From: Pyrenochaeta sp. MPI-SDFR-AT-0127
Taxonomy: Eukaryota > Ascomycota > Dothideomycetes > Pleosporales > Cucurbitariaceae
DNA: 64,000 nucleotides
Direction of reading: 5' to 3'
Assembly (NCBI GenBank): GCA_020747015.1
Contig: JAGTJM010000003.1
Span: forward strand, 992,001-1,056,000
The notes below the pieces were generated by a model, which saw nothing but the letters and a program-made list of their open reading frames with translations, was not told where the DNA came from and searched no databases. Both the position numbers and the translations under genes were made by a program. Below, piece after piece: positions 37,138 through 47,900 of the stretch (its first letter is position 1; every line of letters starts with the position of its first letter).

Positions 37138-40100
37138 ATGTCGGGCCTCGGTGGATGGGACGATTTCGCAAACAATCTAGCAACGGATCTTGCGCCCATT
37201 CTCCAGCTTTTCGGAGAACAGGTCACGACACAGTATCTTGCGGAGAGTACGTCTGTGCTTGACAGTATAATCTTTGCCATGGCGCCCCTGGGAATCTTGA
37301 CGGCTATTGTCTCCGTTATTCGCGTTTGTGGAAGCCCGTTGCTCAGAGCATTTATCGGCCGCGCTCAAGAAGGCTCAGGGAATGCAGAGGTCGACCTGTG
37401 CTCGTCTACTGGTAGAGACATTGCTGAGCTCTACCAAAATGGTGCCATTACGAGGGTTTTTGGGCGGCCAAAGATCCTGGAATTTGTTCACGATCCGCAT
37501 TACGAGCATTTCTACCCCAGGAGCGAAGGACAAACCGCAACTGCAGGGATTTACGTATTCAGAGAATATCAGCAAACGGCCCGAGGCGAGAAAGAATGGA
37601 TGGAACTTGGAAAGTCTCGCCGTAAGAAGGGAGCACAGGAGGCAGAGGAATTCGACGATAAGTTCGCCATGAATCCCAATATGAGGCTCAACATTGGGTT
37701 TCAGAGACCCTCTCACTGGTTATTGAGGGCTATTGCATTATTTGGGGTCTTGTTGCAAACATCTATGCTGGGATTCGCGATATGGGCAACCGCTTTTCGG
37801 AAATTATTGAAAGAGGACGCATTACCTCCACCCTGGGCGTTGCCGACAACTGTCATAGGTACTGTTATATTGGCGGCCGGCATGTTCATGTGCTCGGCGC
37901 TGATTGAACAAAGTACTATTGAGCGTACATTTAAGAGACGGCAGATTGAATGCAATCCCAACGACCAATGCGGTCCAGCCCCAGTTAAGACAGGAGGGAA
38001 TAAAGGCTCGAAGGCATCCACCACAGTTTCCGCGTCTGAACCTGCAAATTCGCTGCAGAACGCGCCTCCACGACGGTCTTACATGTATTGGATCCAACCT
38101 GGAGGCCAAGTGGTAGGCGACCAGACTTTCGATTCATTCGCCTATAGCGATGCCAAAAAGCCGCTGCGATACTATACTACATCTTGGAGAAGGCCTGTCT
38201 CAGTAGCGGAACGGAACCTGACATGGGTGGCGAGTCTTATGACCATAATCGGGTTCATACTCCAATTTATCGGACTTCGTGGTGTCCACTCAGCCATATC
38301 TGTTTACCAAGTCATAGCCGTCATGATCATGAGCGTGCTGCGGGCGTCGATCAGAACAAAACGACTCGATGCAACCGACAACTTGTTAAGCAGGGGATCC
38401 TTCGACCGCAGCTATTCTTCCGGGACTAATGCTGCTGGGGACCACAAGGCCGAGGACGCTGAGCTCACGAGCGCTGATATTGAAGGACATGAGCTCGACT
38501 GGCTAACGTTTGAGATCTATCGAAGGCGTCAACATGACGAAGATGCATTTGCAGATGTTATGGCTACTTGCTCTTGGAGACTGGCTCGTTGGACTTCAGA
38601 TCAGGCAGATGAAGGAACCCTTCCAAAACACATAAGGAGAATTGGAAATAATGCCGTTATCTGGGCATCCTTTGGGCAACCTAAGCAAGACCAACAATGG
38701 CTTTTATCACAAGAATCTGGGGAAGATACCACGGAACCTAATACTGCGGCTATGCTTCTGCATTTCCGCGCTCGCCTGAGTCTGCTCACCTCAGTTGGAC
38801 CAACTACGCCAGCTTTGCAGGTGTGGTCCAACGATATGGTAGAAGGCCGTGCAGGTGCAATTGCGGCGGCGTTGACGATATCTACTGCGGCATCAGTGAT
38901 CTTATCTGACTTTGATGGTGATCTGAATGGATGCAGAACATTGTATACCAAGTTTGGGTGTGCTTTAGAGCGGCCAAATGCCCAGGGGCAATACATGCCC
39001 CTTGGCTCAGAAACTTCGAATAACCACCCGTCACACGATATGGACCAACTATTCTTCGCTTTATACAGGGAAAGGGATGAGGATACGGGCCGCTACCAGC
39101 ACTGGCGGGCGGACACATCGCAAGTAGAAGCAGCGATTGCGTTGGGATACTGGTCCTGTCTCGCGCAGTACCACCATTTGACATCGCATCTTCAAGAAGA
39201 GCAGCGCCAACCCTTTGAAGATGAAAGATTGCGTAGGATTCTTGGTATCACCAACCCCAATATCGAAAACTTTGAAGAGCCCGAGGAACGATTCCAAGCA
39301 TGGGCATGTGCACAGTCAGTGGAGTTTCCACACGTAATACTAGACTTTAATAACGCTACATCCGGATTTGCTGGGCTGTGGAAAAGATCACCAAATAACT
39401 ATATGGCCTACACACCGGTTCTAAAAGGCTCACAGATGCCCCGACATTCGTATCGCTTCTTCGGTTGGAACGCGATCCCAGTCAAAGATTCCGTATTCGA
39501 TGGCGAACACAAGGTTTTCATCTCGTCAAGTCAGAACTCTATACCCATGATGTGCGCCCAAGAAACGTTTACCAGCTTCTTGTGGGCATTATTGATATCG
39601 AGCGAGAACCCACTTGGCGAGTCAACTTTCACGACCGGACGAAAGGGATACGGTATTGAGAATCCGGTTGTCAACCAAATTATCGATGCTTTTGTGGAGA
39701 ATGGGCTCGGGTCCAAGACAGATGCCATTGTTTGCATTATCCCCACTGTAATTGCCTGGGGTTCCTATTCGCCCTTACGAGACGCCTTTGACAAGGTTGT
39801 AGTATCGGCTGTGAAAGACTTATCAAATGGCAACAGCGAGGGCACGGAGGGCAAGCTCCAGTGGGCGAGAATGTCTTTGATGCATGGCGCCACCGAGGCA
39901 CAGGTCTGGAATTGGTTTCTAAGTAAATCATGGTTTATCTGTTGGGAGCTAAAGTACCGTAAAGCAGACAAGCGACCTGACGAAAAGTTTTCCGAATTCA
40001 TCATTGCAGACCTCGAGCGCTCTGAATCTGTCAAGCTCACGGCAGAAACAAGAGGATCTATTGTTCATCTTTTTGTACGCCTCAGAATCATGGTCTTCCA

Positions 40101-40911
40101 GAGACATCTGTCTCAGTCTTTCAACATGTCTACTATGGAGATGTTTAATGCCTTGGACAAGGAGAGCCACTATCCCTCCCAAACGAAACTTGCTCGAGAC
40201 AAAGACTATGCTCGCAACGCGTCTGACTGTGTTGACAACGATGACCCGTACGGAGTACTGGTGTATCTTCACGAAGTCATGTCTGGCCCAGAGTCAACTG
40301 CCTGGGGCCTTCTGATTGACATTGTGCAGCGCCATACCCCAGAATGGCAGCTTGTTATCCGCGAGATGACGAAAAGATGCCCTTATTGTCCAGTCCAGGA
40401 TCAAAATGGCCGAGATGCCTTCAGCTGGGCGTTTGCGGACGGCAGTATCGAGACCGTGAGGCAGCTGCTCGTAGCAAAGTACGGCGGGATAAGATATCTC
40501 GACTGGCAAGTCGAGACGATCAGCAATGGGGCTGGATTGATGCTCAAGACAGACAAGAACCTATGGACAGCCATCCATTACGCAATCTCGAAAAATCGCT
40601 TGGATGTCATTAAGTTGTTCACAGACAACGTTATGCGTTGGTGGATGTCAGAATCCCAGACCACGCAACTGTTCGAGGCTTTCGGTTCAGACGGCGTTTC
40701 CGATCAGACTATCAGCTTCTTTTGGCAGCACCTGGGTCCCGAGCTCCGCAAAGCCATAACGAAGTTCGCAGATGGCACTGACACCCGGGGCAATGGAGAT
40801 GAAGGAGCGCTACTTGGCAACAGGATCGTTGCCTTGAGGGGCATGAAACGGGTACAAGCGCTGAGGCGTGAGTCGGTTAATTCGGCATCGGTTCATAGTA
40901 CAGCGTCTTGA
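37138..40911 (+). CDS. Large membrane protein with ankyrin-like C-terminus
   Basis: Single exon, 1257 residues. After a soluble start (MSGLGGWDDFANNLATDL) comes an N-terminal module common in filamentous fungi, with LDSIIFAMAPLGILTAIVSVIRVCG followed by LRAFIGRAQEG and a GRPKILEF motif. Membrane segments are likely near residues 53-68, 200-225, 236-258 and 362-400. The middle (about 450-1000) is a large unrecognised domain with TFTSFLWALL and DAIVCIIPTVIAWGSYSPLRDAF. Toward the C-terminus the pattern RDAFSWAFADGSIETVRQLL, then LWTAIHYAISKNRLDVIKLF, looks like two ankyrin repeats. I see no nucleotide-binding (P-loop) motif, so it is not a standard STAND protein. Such fungal ankyrin proteins are poorly characterised; a sensing role at a membrane is inference. 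A dynamin-like gene follows on the same strand. Confidence 0.85.
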   Translation: MSGLGGWDDFANNLATDLAPILQLFGEQVTTQYLAESTSVLDSIIFAMAPLGILTAIVSVIRVCGSPLLRAFIGRAQEGSGNAEVDLCSSTGRDIAELYQNGAITRVFGRPKILEFVHDPHYEHFYPRSEGQTATAGIYVFREYQQTARGEKEWMELGKSRRKKGAQEAEEFDDKFAMNPNMRLNIGFQRPSHWLLRAIALFGVLLQTSMLGFAIWATAFRKLLKEDALPPPWALPTTVIGTVILAAGMFMCSALIEQSTIERTFKRRQIECNPNDQCGPAPVKTGGNKGSKASTTVSASEPANSLQNAPPRRSYMYWIQPGGQVVGDQTFDSFAYSDAKKPLRYYTTSWRRPVSVAERNLTWVASLMTIIGFILQFIGLRGVHSAISVYQVIAVMIMSVLRASIRTKRLDATDNLLSRGSFDRSYSSGTNAAGDHKAEDAELTSADIEGHELDWLTFEIYRRRQHDEDAFADVMATCSWRLARWTSDQADEGTLPKHIRRIGNNAVIWASFGQPKQDQQWLLSQESGEDTTEPNTAAMLLHFRARLSLLTSVGPTTPALQVWSNDMVEGRAGAIAAALTISTAASVILSDFDGDLNGCRTLYTKFGCALERPNAQGQYMPLGSETSNNHPSHDMDQLFFALYRERDEDTGRYQHWRADTSQVEAAIALGYWSCLAQYHHLTSHLQEEQRQPFEDERLRRILGITNPNIENFEEPEERFQAWACAQSVEFPHVILDFNNATSGFAGLWKRSPNNYMAYTPVLKGSQMPRHSYRFFGWNAIPVKDSVFDGEHKVFISSSQNSIPMMCAQETFTSFLWALLISSENPLGESTFTTGRKGYGIENPVVNQIIDAFVENGLGSKTDAIVCIIPTVIAWGSYSPLRDAFDKVVVSAVKDLSNGNSEGTEGKLQWARMSLMHGATEAQVWNWFLSKSWFICWELKYRKADKRPDEKFSEFIIADLERSESVKLTAETRGSIVHLFVRLRIMVFQRHLSQSFNMSTMEMFNALDKESHYPSQTKLARDKDYARNASDCVDNDDPYGVLVYLHEVMSGPESTAWGLLIDIVQRHTPEWQLVIREMTKRCPYCPVQDQNGRDAFSWAFADGSIETVRQLLVAKYGGIRYLDWQVETISNGAGLMLKTDKNLWTAIHYAISKNRLDVIKLFTDNVMRWWMSESQTTQLFEAFGSDGVSDQTISFFWQHLGPELRKAITKFADGTDTRGNGDEGALLGNRIVALRGMKRVQALRRESVNSASVHSTAS

Positions 40912-42320
40912 CAGGATCCTTGATTCGTGTATTTCATAAAGAAGCAACGAACGTATCCACAATTCTTTATTGAATTTGAATCCACCTGTATTGTACGGCA
41001 TCGCTGACCAGAAGAAGATCCATCGCATGTTGATTACAGATACGCTATCACGCAATTCCAGCGTCGCAATGACCAGGCATTCTTGCAACAATGTAACCCT
41101 CTCATTACGAGTCAGTAGTCGTGCAGTCAGCCTTACCATGTCAACACAAGTTCATGTGTTGGTGTTGCATGGGATTGCTTCAGATTGCTGTGCCGCACTC
41201 ATGTTCACCCCGCACGTTTCAGTTCACCCTGCTGCGACATCGAAAGACCCAACGGCTCGGTCCGCACGCAAATCGCTATGAGCCCGAATATGAGGTTCGA
41301 TGTTGAGTTGAAGGTGCTAAATGTGTCAGGAATGCACTGCGCCGCACTTAGGTGGACGCCACTTGTTTCTCCCTTTTTGTTGCGGCGCTTGCGGCCGCAT
41401 GGCCGAGACCACGCGCATCAATTGTTGGCTTGGAAATAAACTTGAACCACACGCTCATTTCCGTCTTTTAATTTGTTTTGTTGGTTTTGTTGTTATGTAT
41501 GGCACATTCTACATAGTGTAGGGGGAGGGGGGGATGCGAAGATAAGTTATACCGGTAAGCGATCTATTTTCGACACGCGCCTAACATACCAATAATATAT
41601 CAGATACAAATTGCAAGTAAGCGATACTTCTCAACCCGGCGCATAAATGAAGCTAGAGATTTTCAGAACCTGTTCAACGTCGATCTGTCACAAGTTTCCG
41701 ACAGCAAACCTAGACCCATGCATTGCCACGCTACGAACTGATGCGACCCCCGTCGAAAATAATATGCTCAGAAATGCCGCTACACCTTGTCCTAGCCTTA
41801 CAACAAGGCAGATTTCTACCCTTACCCCAGGTTCAATGCGTCTCGCTATTGCCTGAGCCGTTGCACGAACGCTGTTGAGATGGATGAGACATGATTGGAA
41901 CCGCCCAACCCACTTTTGGCCTTTGATCCGGCCCATCCTACTCGTTTATTCTTACCAAAAACTGCGGAGCTGACGCTCTTTTCAGAATATGGTTCGTCTT
42001 AGGCGCTATGTAAGGATTTCGCTACCATGTTTCATTCATGTCCGTCCGAACTCATTGGCTAGAATGAGTCCACACGTAGAGTAGTAACACGTTGTGCTAC
42101 CATGATAGTCCCTAATCAAGTCCAGGATAATGCAATTGGTGTGCAGAACCGGTGTTGTTGCCAAATAGTGGATGATAGGGGCTGGATGATCGATCGCGGT
42201 TAACCAACATAAATAGGGGATGTCCTGGCCTACAAAGATAATCAGAATCTATTCACATCAAATCAAGTCGTCATTGTTATTGAATAATTTTCTACTTGTT
42301 TCCTAAGCTTGTTACAGACT
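40912..42320. other. Intergenic between ankyrin and dynamin-like genes
   Basis: A 1.4-kb stretch with no supported gene. It includes a G-rich run (GGGGGAGGGGGGG near 41521-41533) and no recognised repeat. Confidence 0.5.
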
Positions 42321-44945
42321 ATGCAACCCACTACTCCTACAACTCCGAAATTCTTCGACTCCACATCACGAGCCCCCACGATGGCAGCAGAGGTCTCTGA
42401 AGTGGATACACTCGAGCAGCTACAGACACCGGAGCAAGTTAAACTGCTGGATGAGATTGATGAGCTTCGAAAGCTATGCCTGGGCCACTACGGAATCAAC
42501 CTCCCGCAATTAATTGTATGCGGAGATCAGTCCTCAGGAAAGAGCTCTTTACTCGAAGGATTGACTGGCCTTAAATTCCCGGCCAAGGAATCGCTTGGTA
42601 CCACATTTGCCACGGAAGTGGTGTCACGAAGAAGCACAAACGTAGAAATAACATGCACAATACTGCCCGGCAAGTCGAGACAAAAGGCACAGAAACATGA
42701 GCTCTCTAAATTCAAACTCATCTTTTCGTCTCGTGAAGACTTTAAAACTCCAGATGTCATCCAAGCAGCCAAGAAGACGATGGCATTTGGTGACGAGAAC
42801 AAGATAAATTCAATCTTCGACGACGTCCTACGAATCAGCTATTCGGCTCCTAATATCCCATCTTTTACCATTGTAGATCTACCTGGCATCGTCAAGACCG
42901 ATCCTGATAACAATGTTGGCGGAGCAAGAAAGATCCAAAGTCTTGTTGCAAGCTACATGGACGACAAGAATTCCATTATCCTGGCTGTTGTGCATAGCGG
43001 CACCGATCCGGAAAATCAGACGATCCTTGAATACCTCAATCATTTCGACCCCTGCGGTTCGCGGACCATGGGTATAATTACGAAACCCGACATGGTAGAG
43101 CGTGGCGGTGATAACGAAAAACAGCTGATGAGATTGGTGAGAAATGAAAGGTATCAATTTGAGTATCGCTGGCATGTGGTCAAGAACCGAAAATTCGCGA
43201 CCAGAGAGCAAACAAATGCTGAGCGCGATGAGAGTGAAAACAAGTTTTTCGCCAGCGGTGTATGGTCGTCTGTCTCTCGAGAAGATGTCGGTATTGCAAC
43301 GCTCAGAGTCAAACTAGCTCAAATGCTTCTTGAACATATTGGTAATGAGCTTCCTTCACTCGTATCAGCTGTCCAAGACAGCATAGCTGCTACACAGTCT
43401 CGCCTGAAAACTCTGGGAAGTGCTCGCGAAACAAGTGGGCAGCAGCGTCAATACCTTACCGAACACGCCGAAAAGTTCCAACTGCTCACCGATCATGCAC
43501 TTCGCGGAATTTACAGCAGTTCCTTCTTTGCACTCTCTGCAACAAACGGACGAACATCTACTCGATTGCGGACCGAGATACAGAATTTGAACATTGCATT
43601 CGCTCATATCATGTATCGTAAAGGCCATACATGGGACATTCCGCACGAGCAGTCTTCAACTATTTCACCATTCTTACTCGACGTGGAGTCGTCACCCGCT
43701 TTCCAGGAATATGATGCTCGCTACGAGGAACCGACAGAAATCACACGGGCTACTTACTTGGAAAAGAACATTGGTCATCATGTCCGCCAAAGTCGACCTT
43801 CAGGACTGCACTCCATCGTCAATCCTGGTGTGATTGTTGGCGTCTTTCGTGAACAATCTGAAGCATGGGGAGGAATCGCCGCATTCCATTTGAAGCGCAT
43901 ATTCCAGACTGTTAAGGCTTACATTCTAGAGGCCCTGAATACGCTAGTAGATCACAGAACTTGTAGCATGCTTATGCTGAAACATATTCAGCCTGAGCTG
44001 GACCGGAGGTGGTCCAATGTCGAAGCAAAGCTGGAAGAGTTGCTGCTACCCTACACCGAACAGGATCCGATCACCTACGATCCTAACTTTGTTCGAGAAA
44101 TCGAACAGACCAGAGCTGCACGATACGGAGTTGCAAATGCCCAGTCTGGACAGCAAACGCTCTTGATGGGTTCACGGAGTGCTACACAAAATCTTCTCAC
44201 CGAGTCCCTTGACGCGTTTACGAATACAGAGATTTTAGACCTGATGCAGACATATTACAAAGTTCGTCGATTGCACTATCTTTCAGTTACACGAGATATA
44301 CTGACGCTCGAACAGCACGCACTTTCAGTCTTCATCAACAATGTTGCCGTCCTTGCCATTGAGAATTGCTTGATTAAGAACCTCTCTGCAATCTTCTCTC
44401 CATCTTTGATTGCTAGTTTGAGCGATGCAAAGTTACAAGCAATCGCCGCAGAATCAGCCGAAGTACAAGAAGAGCGCAACTCACTTCAACAGAGGCTGAG
44501 CGCTCTTCAAAGTGGCAAGGACGTCTTGAACGAGCACTTGGGTAAGGAAAAGTGGTCTTTGAAGATGCAGTACTCGACTAATGTGATTGCAGCAATGAGG
44601 CCTACCGTCCGGACAAAGACGACTACAACACCTAGTTTTCCCACGTTTCACAGGGACCCTAGGCCAGTCACGCCGGACTCACAACGATCCTGGGATGGCG
44701 ATCTCGACCATACTAAATTGAAAGACGTGGACGGCTTGTCCGCTCAGCTCAACAGCCTCGTCGTAACTCCACCTCCCTCTGATTCAGAACGTAGCCACCG
44801 CAAAGTGGACTCTGCTGTTGCAACGCCAACGCCAACGCCAAAAGGAAGCGGGAAAAGGGTGCTATCCCACGCATGGCCTCCAAGCCAATCCACTCCCAGG
44901 CAAACAGTTCAACAGGGATCGGACGACAGTGACGGAGAGCTCTAG
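42321..44945 (+). CDS. Dynamin-like (Mx-type) GTPase
   Basis: Single exon, 874 residues, from the first in-frame ATG at 42321 (MQPTTPTTPKFF). The GTPase domain has G1 GDQSSGKSS at 68-76, a G2 Thr in the LGTTFATEV stretch, G3 DLPGI at 186-190 and G4 TKPD at 254-257. A middle/stalk region follows (about 330-650), then a GTPase effector region around 650-740 (YYKVRRLHYLSVTRDILTLEQ, then IENCLIKNLSAIFSP). The C-terminal 120 residues are Pro/Ser/Thr-rich and probably disordered. There is no PH domain or membrane helix, so the layout is closer to Mx/Vps1-type proteins than to classical endocytic dynamin. Expanded dynamin-like families of this type are common in filamentous fungi and their roles are mostly unknown; membrane remodelling is the family activity. 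Confidence 0.92.
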   Translation: MQPTTPTTPKFFDSTSRAPTMAAEVSEVDTLEQLQTPEQVKLLDEIDELRKLCLGHYGINLPQLIVCGDQSSGKSSLLEGLTGLKFPAKESLGTTFATEVVSRRSTNVEITCTILPGKSRQKAQKHELSKFKLIFSSREDFKTPDVIQAAKKTMAFGDENKINSIFDDVLRISYSAPNIPSFTIVDLPGIVKTDPDNNVGGARKIQSLVASYMDDKNSIILAVVHSGTDPENQTILEYLNHFDPCGSRTMGIITKPDMVERGGDNEKQLMRLVRNERYQFEYRWHVVKNRKFATREQTNAERDESENKFFASGVWSSVSREDVGIATLRVKLAQMLLEHIGNELPSLVSAVQDSIAATQSRLKTLGSARETSGQQRQYLTEHAEKFQLLTDHALRGIYSSSFFALSATNGRTSTRLRTEIQNLNIAFAHIMYRKGHTWDIPHEQSSTISPFLLDVESSPAFQEYDARYEEPTEITRATYLEKNIGHHVRQSRPSGLHSIVNPGVIVGVFREQSEAWGGIAAFHLKRIFQTVKAYILEALNTLVDHRTCSMLMLKHIQPELDRRWSNVEAKLEELLLPYTEQDPITYDPNFVREIEQTRAARYGVANAQSGQQTLLMGSRSATQNLLTESLDAFTNTEILDLMQTYYKVRRLHYLSVTRDILTLEQHALSVFINNVAVLAIENCLIKNLSAIFSPSLIASLSDAKLQAIAAESAEVQEERNSLQQRLSALQSGKDVLNEHLGKEKWSLKMQYSTNVIAAMRPTVRTKTTTTPSFPTFHRDPRPVTPDSQRSWDGDLDHTKLKDVDGLSAQLNSLVVTPPPSDSERSHRKVDSAVATPTPTPKGSGKRVLSHAWPPSQSTPRQTVQQGSDDSDGEL

Positions 44946-47900
44946 TCATGCGACGTCCCGAAAATGTATGATATGGATCTGACGATCAGTTTTGCTTTTG
45001 CTTTTGCCTTTAGCTGTCTTCTGTAAAATGTAGTGCGAAAATATATCCATGTCTTGATGTTACATTGACTACGCTTCTATTGGCGCTGCCGGCAATTGCT
45101 ATAAAGTTCAACTCGATACACCCCACGAGCTCTGCCAGGGGTCTGGTCCACGGCCAGCCTTTAGACACGAGCCAGTCTCGAGAGTTAGAAACGGTGAGTA
45201 TACCTATCAGGAATGAGATATAGGTGCGGACCCATGTCGGTGTTACCCACATGTGGTGCTATCTTGCTCTTAGTCAGAAATCGCTATCGTGCAGGCTCCA
45301 TCGATTGAGAAAAGTCTCCGATATTTGTTAAACGCATGCGCCTGCTAGCTGCTACGTGTACCGATCTCAATTGCGAACATGCACAAACCATCAAGAGAAT
45401 GGCCACCTATCCAATTATTTTCACAACTCACCTGCTTACTTGGCGTTTTCCCAAACGCATTTAAGCGAGCAGCGCCTCCAAAAAAAGGCCTCTCAATCCT
45501 GTTAGATTTAAAAAAGCAAACATTCCCAGCGTCTGCTCACATGTCACTTGTGGCAGGAATCTAGCGCAGCCACACCCGTTATGGGTCAGGGGGTCTGTGG
45601 GTGCTGGCTTTTGTTTGCTTTTTGTTTGCTTTAATCATAGCGTCAAGTTGATGGATGCTTTGATTGGAAGTTGGAAGACGGCACGCTGGCCCGCGAATGC
45701 AAAGAGACTAATTAGCTGGTCGCGTGTGTGCTGACCTTTTTCCAATCCTGAGCAGATGTTACGGAGTGTGCACAATCATGCAAACGAGGAGGGCATTAAA
45801 ATGCCGTGCAATTGTCTACGTATGTGGTGTGAAATTCCAGAATTTCTTCCATACGATAAGACAATCAAGATTTTTCAAGGACGTCATGGTGGTGCATGCA
45901 AGGCTGTTGCGATGATGAAAGGTCTCGGGTCTAGCGCTGTCATGTCAACCTGGATGCTCGAGGCATATGCATGAGCAAGGAGATGCCGCTTGCCTGCATC
46001 TGGAATCTTAAGAGCATTTCATACATGTGACTAGCGTCTTCAGCGTATTGGGACCATGTACGTCACGCTCCAGCGACCAACTCCAAACCTTGACATACGT
46101 AGCTGTGTTATTGTGCAACATCGTGAAGGGGGTACTAGTAGAACGTTGTCGCGACGTCAATGTGCGACGGTGATCCTAAACGAACCGGAGATCCACGGAG
46201 AAACTGACTCAGTGATCAGTTCTCTGAGCGATTTAACTTTCAGGTCTCGACGCGTTAGGAATGCGGAACGCATTATCAGGACGTCAGGATGGGAAAGTGG
46301 GCGGCAAGGCGGAAAGCGATATGGTGGTGTGCTACCCCACGATTTGTAAAGAGAACTGGGGTTGTTGGTAAAGCTGGACCTTAAGCGAGCAAGTTTAGGA
46401 AAGGGGTTCGGCATGTGGTCCGATGCCAGTGGATTGGTGGAACATTTAGCGCGAATCGGGCCGATGCCGTGTCTGCGTTTCTACTTGCTTTGGACAATGA
46501 CAAGAGGCCATCCTTTCTGAATGCCCTGAATCTAGACGCGTTGTTGGAATATGACAGACTCGCTCGCCCTTGTAGCTCGTTTACTGATGGCTGTCCCGAA
46601 CACGAATCTCGTGTCGCGCACTTCGAGGGAGGGCTGTTAATATTTATGATCAGATGTTCATTTGGGCTGTTTGAAGGATTCATAGCCTGAAGCTGACCGG
46701 CCTAGAATTGGTGTCTTCGGTTCTAAACAATTCATGAGCTTGGGTGAAATAAAAGCAGAATTTAGTTGCAGATGCCAGATCGACCTTAACAAGGGGCAAT
46801 CAATATGTAACCGATTGTGGGCAAAATTCCTTGCAACGTGATGTTTCTTTCATTGGCACAACCATTACATACTCATATCGATACTCGCAGTACAGCCAAA
46901 TTAGGATCATATGTTTGTCACTTTCAGTCAAATAACAATGCTGTTACATCAAGCTAAGTATCGTACACCCGAGAGAAGTGCTGTCTAGGTAACGTGTTGA
47001 GTATCGAGTCATTTTTGTTGAGAGGCTTGTTCCCAACGACATGCTAGGAGTGCTGATAAGCCTCAGGAGCACAACCGCTCCAGATTCTCGAATGTAAATA
47101 TGGAGAGCTATGCACGACCCTCTGGCGTTCCGTGGCCGCGGACTTGATCGAAGTCACATCGTCGTTCCTGAGCGATGTGGCATGTTGTTTGCCACATTGT
47201 GCAGAACATACATATCTTGACACATCGTGCTCGATATACACGCCATAGACGCAACCTTGAACAAGGTTTCGTGAATATATCCTCAATCGGATGGGAAGAA
47301 ATCGCGCACTTACATTTGGCTATGCTTGAACCCGCCCACCATGGACTCATTCAAAGACGGAAAGAAGAGCGAAGGACTGATCAGGGTAGACCAAGCAAAC
47401 CAGAGTCCGCGGAACACAAGGGCATCCTAACATCAGTAAAAGTATATTTTAAGTAATGTAATGTTCAGTTGGGCCAAGTGTGGGGTGTAGGAAGTAGATA
47501 TTGCCGAATCTGACTCATGGCTCTCCAAGCCGTGGAGGGATCTTGTAAATGGCTCTTTGGATTCTACGTGAGAGTGGTGTTGTTCTCTGGCATCATGCAA
47601 GTCATCTCAAGCCATGTTGCCTCAAGCTTCTGGGTATGGGGAGATAGAGCTCTAAGTGATCTCCTATTGAACCTTTGGACATCCATCTCTTTCCATGATC
47701 GTGATCATGTACATCAGTTATGATTGACAATCTCCCGATGAGACATACAAGTTTGGAAGGTCATCCATAAATCGCGCAAAAGAGGCGGACCTTGGAGATC
47801 TGTGGTGTTGGCAGTGAGTTTTGAGGGGGTAATGGAATGTCAGATCCGCAATTTGACATCTGACGGTACCAATACATCTGAGGATGTAACTCATTGTGCT

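Noticed and set aside
37138..40911. NLR/STAND interpretation of the ankyrin protein
   Set aside because: No P-loop or NB-ARC/NACHT motif is visible; only membrane segments and ankyrin-like repeats.
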